The notes below the pieces were generated by a model. It was not told where the DNA came from and made no database searches. It worked only from the letters and a program-made list of their open reading frames with translations. DNA of 64,000 bases from Nostoc piscinale CENA21. Its GTDB lineage: Bacteria > Cyanobacteriota > Cyanobacteriia > Cyanobacteriales > Nostocaceae. The position numbers and the translations under genes are program-made. Positions 39,336 to 48,201 of the stretch are shown here, piece after piece. The stretch covers positions 62,001 to 126,000 of the forward strand of contig NZ_CP012036.1 in the NCBI RefSeq assembly GCF_001298445.1, given 5' to 3'. Position 1 is the stretch's first letter. Each line of letters opens with the position of its first letter.

Positions 39336-39364
39336 ATCCCCGACTTCTTTAAGAAGTCGGGGAT
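39336..39364. other. Perfect 14-bp hairpin inside the HMA operon leader
   Basis: ATCCCCGACTTCTT-T-AAGAAGTCGGGGAT lies between the DUF5132 gene and the last HMA gene. It is not followed by a U-run on the operon strand, so it may stabilise or process the mRNA. Near-copies occur at 63235-63267 and, degraded, at 57722. Confidence 0.7.
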
Positions 39365-39470
39365 ATTTTAATTTACGAACGATTGAAAACTGCCATATCT
39401 AATGAATAGGAGAGTTTGAAGTATTGAGTCGGCAACTTGATTCTTCATCCTTTCCAAAACACAGCCTAGC

Positions 39471-39776
39471 TTATGCACCATTATCAGCTGCACTGTCCAC
39501 TGGGGTAGCCGCAGCTTCAAATAATGGTGTTTCTCTGTCTTCCGCGAGTTCGGCTTTGGCTTCAGCTACGATGTCTTCCCAAGTTTCGCCTAGTTCTGCA
39601 AATGCACCTTTGCTTTTTTCGTAAGCGACAATTCCGCCTTTGATGATTCTTTTAGCAATGGGTTTACCAATGCCGGCAACAACAGGAATGAGGACTGGTG
39701 CAAGTAGAACTGCACCGATACCAGCTATAATTCCAGGAGCGCCAGCATCTTCAACAAAATCAGTGATTTTCGGCAT
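39471..39776 (-). CDS. DUF5132 small membrane protein
   Basis: 101 residues: MPKITDFVEDAG, then two Gly/Ala/Pro-rich hydrophobic helices (APGIIAGIGAVLLAPVLIPVVAGIGKPIAKRIIKGGIVAY) and an acidic amphipathic tail (AELGETWEDIVAEAKAELAED). This matches the DUF5132 family, which is commonly encoded beside HMA_2 proteins and P-type ATPases. GGAGAT seven bases upstream supports the ATG. An accessory subunit of the pump is a reasonable inference, untested. Confidence 0.82.
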   Translation of the reverse strand: MPKITDFVEDAGAPGIIAGIGAVLLAPVLIPVVAGIGKPIAKRIIKGGIVAYEKSKGAFAELGETWEDIVAEAKAELAEDRETPLFEAAATPVDSAADNGA

Positions 39777-39846
39777 AGTTAGTATCTCCAGTTAAATTGA
39801 AAAATTGTTAGAAAGCTATCTAGCTTAATCTACCCAAGGTCTGGTC

Positions 39847-42192
39847 TCATCTTGCTGATGGTAGAGCTTTCTTTGGGGAATTTTTAAGAATTGGACGCAA
39901 GCCGTTAACGCCTGCAACGATTGTTGAACCATTGTTAACTACCGTTGCACCTAGCGGGTTTAGCCCAAATAGCACAGCGATCGCCATTGCTGCAATATTA
40001 GGAATAGCAACAATACTTGTATTTTGGCGAATTAACTTTTTGGCGTTGCGTGCCAGAGCGATCGCTTCTAAAATTCCATGTAAGTCGTTTTCCATCAGCA
40101 CTACGTCTGCTGTTTCACGGGCAATTTCGGAACCGTGAGCAAAGGATACAGAAACATCGGCGAATGCTAAAGCTGGGGAGTCGTTAATTCCATCTCCCAC
40201 AAAGGCAACTGTTTTGCCTTGTTCGTGCAGTTCACGGACAACGGCGGCTTTTTGTTCGGGGAATGCTTCTGCGTGGGTATTGGCTGGGGCAATTCCGAGT
40301 TCTGCCGCTACAGCTTTGGCTGTGCGTTGGTTGTCGCCGGTGAGCATGTGAACCTCTACACCTTCGACGCTCAACAGGTGGTTAATTACTTCTCGTGTTT
40401 CTGGACGCAGAATATCACTATATCTTATTCTACCGAGAAGTTGCCCATGACTGGCGACGTAAATTACAGAATTTACTCGGTTGTTATCATTGAGAGCTTC
40501 CATGTTTACGCCTTGTTGACGCAAGAAGCGTTCGCTACCAACATAAACAGCCTCGCCATAAATCTCTGCTTCCACACCTAAACCAAGTTTGTAATTCCAT
40601 TTGCTGCGGCTAGGAATCACAACTTTTTGGGCTTCAGCATAGCGAATTACTGCCTCCGCAACTGGATGTGTTAAGCGTTGTTCGGCGGCGGCGGCTATAG
40701 CTAAAACTCTATCGCTATCAACTTCAGGATTGAAACTATCAACACCAATAACGGCGACTTCACCCTTAGTTAAAGTACCAGTCTTATCAAAGACGATGGT
40801 ATCAACTTCTGCCAGTTGTTCTAAGGCACGACCACTACGGATGAGAATACCGTGACGGGCGGCATAAGTCAAAGCTGCCAAGACTGTTGTCGGCACAGAG
40901 ACTCTGATCCCCGTGGCAAAATCTAGGGTGAGGACGCTGGCGGCTCTGGCGGCGTTGCGGGTAATGGCAAATACTCCTGCACCTAATAATAAGGTGGGTA
41001 GCACTGCTTTTTCCGCAATCTTGATGGCGCAGTTTTCCATCCGCGTGTCATGGACGGGGGCTTCTTCCATGAGTTTGATGCTTTGTCCGGCGCGGGTATC
41101 GTTACCTACCCGTTCTGCCAAGATATAGATACTACCTTCCCGCACCAATGTGGACGCAAATACAGGTTGTCCTTGTGTCTTTAAGACTGGGACTGATTCG
41201 CCAGTGAGTTTCTGCTCATCTAGTAAGGCTTTACCCCGCAGAATACTTCCATCTACAGGGACTTGTTCACCAGGATAGACAATTACCGTGTCACCACTCT
41301 TGACTTCTTTGATGGAGATTTGTACCTTTTCACCACCACGTTCTACCCAGACAAATTGCCCTAAAGAGTTGAGCAAGTCTAATGTCTGCATTTTAGAAGA
41401 ACGGGCAGTGCGATCGCGGATATTTTCGCCAATTTCAATTAAACTCAGCATCAAAGCAGGTGTCAGAAATTGACCTTGGACTGTGGTAATCACAATTGCC
41501 AAGAAGTCCAGTACATCAATTGTCAGTTTTCGCTGCATCACAATTCCAACGATGGCTCTTTGGAACACTGGCAATGTTGCTAAAGCAATGGTTCCAGCTA
41601 CCATCACTGGAGGTACAGATAGCCCCAACGGCCCACCCAATACTGCTAAACCAGTGGCTACTACCGAAAGTTGCAAGCCTGGCCAAGCGCCTTCTTCAGC
41701 ATTCTCTTTTGGCTTTGCATCAATAGGCTTTTTCTGATCCAACAGCACAACGTTAGCATCATTAGCTGTCATAATCAGACAACTCAGACGCGATCGCATT
41801 TTGGCATCGCTGACTTGACTAGCTTCGTAAGTAACAACTAACGAGGCCGCCGCAGGTTTAATTCTGACGCTGGTAATGAGGGGATCAACTTCCAACAATG
41901 TTTGTAGACGTTGTATGTATGCGGTGTTATCACGCAATTGCGGGATACGCAACCGCATTCTTCCAGGAACTGTATGGACAACGCTATAAACAACTTTGGA
42001 GACTGGCTGATGAGTGCGTCTATTAAAGTTAGCAAGAGTTGCCTTGCCATTACTCTTGTGAATCGGCTGGGCTAAAACCATCGGACTGACGGTTTCGTAA
42101 GCTTTCGCACCCAAAGGCACCTCTTCTTTAACTTCAGTTTCCGAAGATTTTTGAACTGCGGGCGATACTAGTTGTGCTGTCAATGGTGTCAT
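39847..42192 (-). CDS. P1B-like P-type ATPase with HMA_2 domain, no CPC motif
   Basis: 781 residues. N-terminal HMA-like domain (about 66-145, VVHTVPGRMRLRIPQLRD...AASLVVTYEA), hydrophobic helices about 175-255, actuator loop with TGES (330-333), TM helices about 395-440, phosphorylation D469 in DKTGTLTKGE, HP dipeptide at 509-510 as in P1B pumps, TGDN (618-621), and GDGINDSP (666-673). The helix before the P-domain, which holds CPC in heavy-metal pumps, reads LTLDFATGIRVSVPTTVLA: FAT aligns with CPC. Catalytic residues look intact, so it should hydrolyse ATP, but the transported ion is unpredictable. Upstream AGGA supports ATG 42192. Confidence 0.9.
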   Translation of the reverse strand: MTPLTAQLVSPAVQKSSETEVKEEVPLGAKAYETVSPMVLAQPIHKSNGKATLANFNRRTHQPVSKVVYSVVHTVPGRMRLRIPQLRDNTAYIQRLQTLLEVDPLITSVRIKPAAASLVVTYEASQVSDAKMRSRLSCLIMTANDANVVLLDQKKPIDAKPKENAEEGAWPGLQLSVVATGLAVLGGPLGLSVPPVMVAGTIALATLPVFQRAIVGIVMQRKLTIDVLDFLAIVITTVQGQFLTPALMLSLIEIGENIRDRTARSSKMQTLDLLNSLGQFVWVERGGEKVQISIKEVKSGDTVIVYPGEQVPVDGSILRGKALLDEQKLTGESVPVLKTQGQPVFASTLVREGSIYILAERVGNDTRAGQSIKLMEEAPVHDTRMENCAIKIAEKAVLPTLLLGAGVFAITRNAARAASVLTLDFATGIRVSVPTTVLAALTYAARHGILIRSGRALEQLAEVDTIVFDKTGTLTKGEVAVIGVDSFNPEVDSDRVLAIAAAAEQRLTHPVAEAVIRYAEAQKVVIPSRSKWNYKLGLGVEAEIYGEAVYVGSERFLRQQGVNMEALNDNNRVNSVIYVASHGQLLGRIRYSDILRPETREVINHLLSVEGVEVHMLTGDNQRTAKAVAAELGIAPANTHAEAFPEQKAAVVRELHEQGKTVAFVGDGINDSPALAFADVSVSFAHGSEIARETADVVLMENDLHGILEAIALARNAKKLIRQNTSIVAIPNIAAMAIAVLFGLNPLGATVVNNGSTIVAGVNGLRPILKNSPKKALPSAR

Positions 42193-42384
42193 TCCTGATC
42201 TCGCTAAAATGATGAAAAACTGGATTTATAAGATAGTTGGCTCTCATACCAAATTTTGGATTTTAGATTTAAGTCTAAATTAATCGACCATTCCAACCAA
42301 GTTGGTAGTTATATTTGAGAGCGAATTTTTCTCTCCAATCACTGAAGACTGGTGAGTTACTACAAAAAATTTGCCGAGATGTTG

Positions 42385-43215
42385 TTAAATTCTGCTGGTT
42401 GGATTGGCGGCGATACCTGCCGTTGCTTCGTTGGCAGATTGAATCAAACAAATTAAATATGTTTTGGCTGCTTCTTCCACACTGTGCGATCGCTCTTGAG
42501 AGTCTCGCAGTTTTCCAGTTTGATAAGTAATCACCACTGAGGCTGCATTTTTATTGATGCGCTCACTTGTCACCACTGGATCTGCTTTGAGCAAGTTCTC
42601 TAAGCGTTGCACATATTGGCGATCGCGGGATATTTGCGGTATATGAAACCTAATTCGTCCAGGTATGGCGTGAACGATGCTATAGGCTACTTGAGTGCTG
42701 AGTTTTGAGTGCTGAGTGCTGAGTGCTGAGTGCTGAGTCACCGAAGTTTGCTCAACGGGGGTTATCTCCGCACGCAATTTCTCGCTGGGTGCTGAGTGCT
42801 GAGTAGTTTGTTCTTCCTCTGCACCCCTACACCCTTGCACCTCTGTACACCTGCACCCCTGTTCCTCTAATCGAACAGTATCAGCAGTCTGCAATAAACT
42901 TGCTAAATTTGAGCGCATTTCAAAATCAGACATCATCCCGGTTTTATAGGTAATGACGACTGATCCCGCTTCTCGATTAACTTGCTGATTAATCACCCAT
43001 TCTTGCTCTTTGATTAACGCTTGCAGGCGTTGCAAATATTGGGGATCATCATTAATTTTTGGTACACAAAATGCGACTTTGCCGGGGAGTGCCGCAGTAA
43101 TACAATAAGCTACTTTGGCAGATGGCTGATGGGCGATATGGTTTGGTTTGGCTGCTATTTTCCAGGGGCTATGCCCAGGAGGCTGCGAGGCCGATGAGGA
43201 TACAGAACCCTCCAT
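42385..43215 (-). CDS. Two-domain HMA_2 protein with repeat-derived linker
   Basis: The start is ATG 43215 (MEGSVSSSASQPPG) with AGGAGG six bases upstream. Two HMA-like domains: domain 1 ITAALPGKVAFCVPKINDDPQYLQRLQALI...AGSVVITYKTGM and domain 2 IVHAIPGRIRFHIPQISRDRQYVQRLENLL...AASVVITYQTGK. Neither has CxxC. Between them the coding sequence passes in frame through dispersed tandem repeats (42691-42870), producing a linker with QHSAPSEKL, TQHSALSTQHSKLSTQ and GCRCTEVQGCRGAE. Its start lies 32 bp after the upstream HMA gene stop. Function unknown; perhaps an ion or lipid sensor for the ATPase. Confidence 0.78.
   Translation of the reverse strand: MEGSVSSSASQPPGHSPWKIAAKPNHIAHQPSAKVAYCITAALPGKVAFCVPKINDDPQYLQRLQALIKEQEWVINQQVNREAGSVVITYKTGMMSDFEMRSNLASLLQTADTVRLEEQGCRCTEVQGCRGAEEEQTTQHSAPSEKLRAEITPVEQTSVTQHSALSTQHSKLSTQVAYSIVHAIPGRIRFHIPQISRDRQYVQRLENLLKADPVVTSERINKNAASVVITYQTGKLRDSQERSHSVEEAAKTYLICLIQSANEATAGIAANPTSRI
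42691..42870. repeat. Dispersed repeat lying in frame inside an HMA_2 gene
   Basis: GAGTGCTGAGTGCTGAGTGCTGAGTC-type heptamers, then CACCGAAGTTTGCTCAACG...CGCACGCAA, and a CACCCCTACACCCTTGCAC-type run. The central modules match the intergenic repeat at 8.4 kb. The gene remains open through it. Confidence 0.8.
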
Positions 43216-43247
43216 TTTCATCCTCCTGTGTTCCTTCACGGAACGAT

Positions 43248-44387
43248 CTACAACGGAAAGTTCGCCATATAGGCTAAAGAAAAAGACATAGCTGCGGGCT
43301 TCATCTCAGCCCAAATACTCGATATGTTTAGATTGTTACTTTCTGCTGATGTTTTTGTTGTATCTGCCGATACAACAATCTGAGTATTTTGTTCTTCAGG
43401 CTGTTGTGGTTCTGCGATTTGAACACTAGGTGCGACAGGATGAGTCTGCAAAGCCAATTCCATTAGTTTTACCCAATGGCTGAGAGCAACTTCACCTGGA
43501 TGATATGCGATCGCAATTGAGGCTGCATCACAATTCATCCGCACGTTAGTTACATAAGCATCGGTTTTCAATAACCTTTCCAGTCTTCTAGCATAAGCTT
43601 GATCCTGGGTAATGCGGCTAACATGAAACCTAATTCTGCCCGGAATGTGATGAACCACAGTGTAGGCAATCTTGGCTGACAGTTTTATGTCTTGCCTAAC
43701 TTGTTCAGCAATAGGTTTAGTTGCTGCTTGTGTCAATTTCGGTTGTTTGGTTGTGTTATTTGGTTTTACAAATTGGCTTTTGCTATCTGACTTAGCAATT
43801 TGCGGTTCTAGATAGTCGATTACCCGACGTGTGGCATCTGCGGTAATCATATAGACTGGGATCGATGCAAATCCACTAATCCCTAGACCCCCTGTAACTG
43901 CTAAACCAGTCATCAGAGGAATAAAGGAAATAGTTTGCTCCATCCAAAAGTCTGGAGATTTCCACACTGCAAAGGGATCTTTGCTGTTCATCGATTGAGG
44001 CGAATTTGGGGAAGGGTAAATATTCAGTTTTTCTAGTATTCCCAACATCTGAGGTAATGTCAAATCATTTTCGTCAAAGTTAACGACTAAACTCCCTAAT
44101 TGCTCGTTTGTCGTAACTTCAGCGACTCCTTTGTACTGTTGTAAATGTTGGGATACTAATTCTAAGCTTGTGTTTAAACTGCCGTCAGTAGCGCGGATAC
44201 GAATGCGACCGTGGGTTGCATGGACGATTTCTAGGCAACTAGTTGGTAAATGCGTCTCTAACTTTGCACTTGCCAAACTAGTATGTCTATTCACTTGTAA
44301 TTGATCACTGTGACGCTGAGTAGAGATTAAGTCAGGAGACAAAGCTTCTTTCGGACTTAATCCGCGACTACTGAGAGTTTTTGTCAT
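43248..44387 (-). CDS. Two-domain HMA_2 membrane-associated protein, first gene of operon
   Basis: 379 residues. HMA-like domain 1 (IVHATHGRIRIRATDGSLNTSLELVSQHL...LGSLVVNFDEND), a hydrophobic hairpin (TISFIPLMTGLAVTGGLGISGFASIPVYMI), a polar linker, and HMA-like domain 2 (VVHHIPGRIRFHVSRITQDQAYARRLERLL...AASIAIAYHPGE), with an Ala/Met-rich C-terminus. No CxxC in either domain. It heads the operon that continues with the two-domain HMA gene, the ATPase, DUF5132 and the last HMA gene, all minus strand with short gaps. Confidence 0.78.
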   Translation of the reverse strand: MTKTLSSRGLSPKEALSPDLISTQRHSDQLQVNRHTSLASAKLETHLPTSCLEIVHATHGRIRIRATDGSLNTSLELVSQHLQQYKGVAEVTTNEQLGSLVVNFDENDLTLPQMLGILEKLNIYPSPNSPQSMNSKDPFAVWKSPDFWMEQTISFIPLMTGLAVTGGLGISGFASIPVYMITADATRRVIDYLEPQIAKSDSKSQFVKPNNTTKQPKLTQAATKPIAEQVRQDIKLSAKIAYTVVHHIPGRIRFHVSRITQDQAYARRLERLLKTDAYVTNVRMNCDAASIAIAYHPGEVALSHWVKLMELALQTHPVAPSVQIAEPQQPEEQNTQIVVSADTTKTSAESNNLNISSIWAEMKPAAMSFSLAYMANFPL

Positions 44388-44483
44388 TTACTCGATAGTT
44401 GCACCAAGGCTCAAAGGTTAACAATAGGTTAAATATAACTCATAAATTCCGTATGTGAACTCATCCTCAAGATTTATTTTAGA

Positions 44484-45017
44484 TTAAGTAATGTTAATTA
44501 CCCGTTTTTGGTATTCTTGCTCAGTGATGATATCGTGAGTACTTTCAACACGATCTATAAATACAATTCCATCTAAATGATCGTACTCATGCTGAAAAAT
44601 CCGCGCTACAAAGTCAGTTAATTCTTGTTTTTGTAATTGTCCGTAGCGGTCATAATATTCAACTGCGATAGCTTGATATCTTGGTACTAATCCTCTAATA
44701 CCGGGGATACATAAACAACCTTCCCAACCCTTAACAATTTCTGTTGAATGTGACACTATCTTAGGGTTGATCATGGCTGTGGGTTCCATTGTGGGAGCAT
44801 TGGTATACCTGGGATTGGGACGAGAGGCGACAATAAATAAACGCTGTTTTTCGGCAACTTGCGGTGCAGCAATTCCCACACCATTTGCTTGCGAAACCGT
44901 AACAATTAAATCATCAATTAATTTTTGAATTTTCTCATCATGAATGTTATCAACCCAAGCCGCTGTTTGCCGAATTACTGGGTCGCCTAACTGCACAATT
45001 GGTAATAAGTCAGCCAT
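44484..45017 (-). CDS. def: Peptide deformylase
   Basis: Removes the formyl group from nascent N-terminal methionine. 177 residues with the three motifs: GVGIAAPQ (46-53), EGCLC (99-103) with metal-binding C101, and QHEYDHLDG (142-150) with metal ligands H143 and H147 and catalytic E144. Motif 2 has Cys where EGCLS is usual. GGAG nine bases upstream supports the ATG. Stand-alone gene. Confidence 0.96.
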   Translation of the reverse strand: MADLLPIVQLGDPVIRQTAAWVDNIHDEKIQKLIDDLIVTVSQANGVGIAAPQVAEKQRLFIVASRPNPRYTNAPTMEPTAMINPKIVSHSTEIVKGWEGCLCIPGIRGLVPRYQAIAVEYYDRYGQLQKQELTDFVARIFQHEYDHLDGIVFIDRVESTHDIITEQEYQKRVINIT

Positions 45018-45074
45018 ATCAAAAACTCCATTTGGGATTAGCAGATAATTAATAAAAAGAGTGCCTAATTAAAT

Positions 45075-45105
45075 AAAAATTGACAATTGAAAATTGTCAA
45101 TTTTT
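45075..45105 (-). terminator. Terminator after the htrA gene
   Basis: Perfect 14-bp inverted repeat (AAAAATTGACAATT and complement) with a 3-base loop; on the minus strand it ends in TTTTTATTT. It lies between the htrA stop (45190) and def. Confidence 0.8.
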
Positions 45106-45189
45106 GCAAACATAAAATTTACTAATAAATAGTATGTAAGTTTTTTAACCCAAAATATTAAGTCATGAACTTCACACCTCACACTTCAA

Positions 45190-46428
45190 TTAGTTTTCGC
45201 GTTGCACAGGTAAAGCTGCGGGACGAACGGTGAGTTGTGTAATTTGTCCGTTGCGCTCTATTTGTACCGATAAAGGATTACCGATTTGACTTTTCTCTAG
45301 AATTCTTTGTACTTCCTCTGGTTTAGTGACAGATTGGTTGTTGATTTGCTGAATCACATCTCCGGGTCTGAGTCCCGCCAACGCCGCCGGAGAACGAGGC
45401 ACAATCCGCACTAACAACACACCTTTATCTGTCGTCAGAGTAATGCGATCGCCAAATCGCTCGTTTATCCTTTCTTTAATTTCTGGTGTGAGTGCCACCA
45501 TCTGCACACCCAAATAAGGATGATCAACTCGACCTTTCGTAATTAATTCTTGAGCTATTTTCTGCACTGTGTTGATCGGAATGGCAAATCCCAAACCTTG
45601 AGCGCCACGCAAAATTGCTGTGTTCATCCCAATTACTTGACCGCGTGCATTCAGCAACGGGCCGCCAGAATTCCCTGGATTAATCGCTGCGTCTGTTTGC
45701 AGATAGTCAACTCGCTTATCACTAGCACCAATATCACTGCTAGACCGTTCTGTTGCACTAATAATCCCTGATGTCACAGTATTGTTTAACCCCAAAGGAT
45801 TACCAATGGCAATTACCGCTTCCCCTGGTTGTAAAACTTCTGAATTACCTAACGATACGGTTGGCAAGTTATTAGCATCTATTTTAATCACAGCAACATC
45901 GGTAACAGGGTCTTCTCCCAATACTTGACCATCAAAAGTCCTGCCATCTTTGAGTATTACTGTTACTTTATCTGCACCGTCAACTACATGAGAATTAGTT
46001 AAAATTTGCCCAGAGGAGCTAATGATAAATCCCGAACCACTACCCCGTTCAACTCGCTGTCTGGGTTGGACATCCCGAAAATACCGCCGAAAGAAGGGAT
46101 CATTAAATTCGTCGGGAACACGCGATGTAATTGTTCTAGCGGAGTCAATTCGCACAACTGCACCGCCAACATTTTTCACCACGCCGACAACAAAATTAGG
46201 ATCACCAGATGAAATGGGTGAAAGTGCGATCGCTGATTCAGAATTAGATGTTTTGTTATCAACAGTTCCAGGTTGATTGACAGAATTTTCAAAGGTTTTA
46301 CCTGGTAGAAGGCCACAGCCCCCCAAGGACACCACTGCTACCCCACTGAGCAGCATTAACTTGACATTGTTAGCCATTTTGCTCAATAGCCAATCCCAGC
46401 TATCAATATTATGCACTGTTGTGTTCAT
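45190..46428 (-). CDS. HtrA/Deg family serine protease, predicted lipoprotein
   Basis: 412 residues from ATG 46428; ATG 46377 (MANNVKLMLLSGVAVVSLGGCGLL) would place a lipobox (SLGGC) at the proper distance from the start and is a good alternative. The protease domain has LTNSHVVDGADKV, TDVAVIKID and NPGNSGGPLLNARG, and one PDZ domain (SPAALAGLRPGDVIQQI). It is about as similar to the HtrA at 7-8 kb as cyanobacterial Deg paralogues usually are. Likely envelope proteostasis under light or heat stress. Confidence 0.93.
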   Translation of the reverse strand: MNTTVHNIDSWDWLLSKMANNVKLMLLSGVAVVSLGGCGLLPGKTFENSVNQPGTVDNKTSNSESAIALSPISSGDPNFVVGVVKNVGGAVVRIDSARTITSRVPDEFNDPFFRRYFRDVQPRQRVERGSGSGFIISSSGQILTNSHVVDGADKVTVILKDGRTFDGQVLGEDPVTDVAVIKIDANNLPTVSLGNSEVLQPGEAVIAIGNPLGLNNTVTSGIISATERSSSDIGASDKRVDYLQTDAAINPGNSGGPLLNARGQVIGMNTAILRGAQGLGFAIPINTVQKIAQELITKGRVDHPYLGVQMVALTPEIKERINERFGDRITLTTDKGVLLVRIVPRSPAALAGLRPGDVIQQINNQSVTKPEEVQRILEKSQIGNPLSVQIERNGQITQLTVRPAALPVQREN

Positions 46429-46595
46429 GTGTCTTTGCTTCTCCGTATTGGTCAGTGGGTGATAGGATATTGCCTACTGGGTAGTCCCAAAATGATTAGA
46501 ACTCAAAGTTTAGCTTAGGTCTAGAGTATCTAGATGCTAAATTGGTGCTTGCTCATATCTTCTATTCTGGCGATTAGCAGCAAAGGTGATATGTG

Positions 46596-47984
46596 ATGGA
46601 AATTTCTCTTGACAGTCTGTGGTCTCAGGTGCTAGAGCGCCTACAGCTAGAATTATCCCGTCCAACCTTTGAAACTTGGATTAAAACTGCCCAAGCGGAA
46701 CGGTTAGAGAATAATTGTTTAGTGATTATTACGCCAAATCCCTTTGCTCGCAATTGGTTACAAAAGTATTACATCAATACTATTGCCAATGTTGTGCAGA
46801 GTATTTTGGGTTATCCGGTAGACATTTACATTACCGTCGCCCAAGGGGATGAAGTTTCGCCTATAGAACCACGAGAAACTATCCAGGAATTTGCTAGTGC
46901 TAATTTCATGTCTGAAAGCCTGACACAAAAAACTCAAACTAACGCCGATTTAAATTCCAAATATGTGTTTTCGCGGTTTGTCGTGGGCGCAAATAACCGC
47001 ATGGCACACGCAGCATCCCTAGCCGTTGCTGAATCTCCAGGTAGAGAGTTTAATCCGTTGTTTTTGTGTGGTGGTGTTGGTTTAGGCAAAACTCACCTGA
47101 TGCAAGCGATCGGGCATTATCGCTGGGAGATTTGCCCAAATTCTAAAATATTTTACGTTTCTTGTGAGCAGTTTACCAATGACTTGATTACGGCTATCCG
47201 CAAAGATAGTATGCAGAGTTTCCGAGAACACTATCGGGCGGCTGATGTGCTGTTAGTGGATGATATTCAGTTTATTGAAGGTAAAGAATATACCCAAGAA
47301 GAATTTTTTCATACTTTTAATACATTACATGAAGCAGGTAAGCAAGTCGTCATTGCATCTGACCGTCCACCAAACCAAATTCCCCAACTCCAAGAGAGGT
47401 TATCTTCACGGTTTTCTATGGGGTTAATAGCTGATATTCAACCGCCTGATTTAGAAACACGAATGGCGATTTTGCAAAAAAAGGCGGAGTATGAAAATAT
47501 CCGTTTGCCCAGAGATGTGATTGAGTATATAGCAACTAACTACAAATCAAATATTCGGGAATTGGAAGGAGCATTGATTCGGGCTTTGGCTTATATTTCG
47601 ATTTGGGGTTTGCCGATGACAGTAGAAAATATTACCCCAGTTTTAGAAACGCCAAGCGAGAAAGTAGCTGCGACTCCAGAAGCTATTTTAAACGCGGTGG
47701 CGGCGAATTTTGATGTGTCAATTGAAGACCTCAAAGGTAACTCACGACGGCGGGAAATTAGCTGGGCTAGGCAAATCGGGATGTATTTAATGCGTCAACA
47801 CACTGATTTGAGTTTACCGAGAATTGGGGAAGAGTTTGGTGGCAAAGATCATACAACCGTGTTATATAGTTGTGAGAAAATCACTCAACTCAAAGAAAGC
47901 GATCGCAACTTAGAAAACACACTTCGTCAACTGAGCGATCAGATTAATATGAGTAGTCGTTCGCAAAAATCATCAAGGAATTAA
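46596..47984 (+). CDS. dnaA: Chromosomal replication initiator DnaA
   Basis: 462 residues from ATG 46596 (MEISLDSLWSQVLERLQLELSRPTFETW); GTG 46593 directly before it is also possible, with AAAGGTGAT upstream. Domain I about 1-85; a short linker; AAA+ domain with NPLFLCGGVGLGKTHLMQAIG (Walker A), DVLLVDDIQF (Walker B) and arginine-rich sensor regions; and domain IV with the DnaA-box helix GGKDHTTVLYSCEKI. Complete and apparently intact, including an A7 run (Q-K-K) that stays in frame. Followed by DnaA boxes and dnaN, the standard origin arrangement. Confidence 0.98.
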   Translation: MEISLDSLWSQVLERLQLELSRPTFETWIKTAQAERLENNCLVIITPNPFARNWLQKYYINTIANVVQSILGYPVDIYITVAQGDEVSPIEPRETIQEFASANFMSESLTQKTQTNADLNSKYVFSRFVVGANNRMAHAASLAVAESPGREFNPLFLCGGVGLGKTHLMQAIGHYRWEICPNSKIFYVSCEQFTNDLITAIRKDSMQSFREHYRAADVLLVDDIQFIEGKEYTQEEFFHTFNTLHEAGKQVVIASDRPPNQIPQLQERLSSRFSMGLIADIQPPDLETRMAILQKKAEYENIRLPRDVIEYIATNYKSNIRELEGALIRALAYISIWGLPMTVENITPVLETPSEKVAATPEAILNAVAANFDVSIEDLKGNSRRREISWARQIGMYLMRQHTDLSLPRIGEEFGGKDHTTVLYSCEKITQLKESDRNLENTLRQLSDQINMSSRSQKSSRN

Positions 47985-47991
47985 TCTGGAG

Positions 47992-48201
47992 TTTTCCACA
48001 GCCTGCGAACTAATTACTGATCGAAATGGTTAAGTAACAAATTCCAAATATTAAGTTAAGTATAAAAAACGATTAAAATTAAATCTCTCTGTGGAAAAAT
48101 AATTCTTTTCTGTGGAAAAAACCCAACAATTCTGTGGAAAACTCTATCCAGTATAATTACCTTGTGGAAAAACCCTAAAAGTTTTCCACAAGTTTTCCAC
48201 A
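47992..48201. other. oriC: Probable replication origin (oriC): seven DnaA boxes
   Basis: Seven exact copies of TTTTCCACA or its complement in the dnaA-dnaN spacer: 47992-48000 (+), 48090-48098 (-), 48111-48119 (-), 48133-48141 (-), 48163-48171 (-), 48182-48190 (+) and 48193-48201 (+). The interval is AT-rich (48050-48090), suitable as unwinding element. TTTTCCACA is the cyanobacterial form of the DnaA box. Confidence 0.88.
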
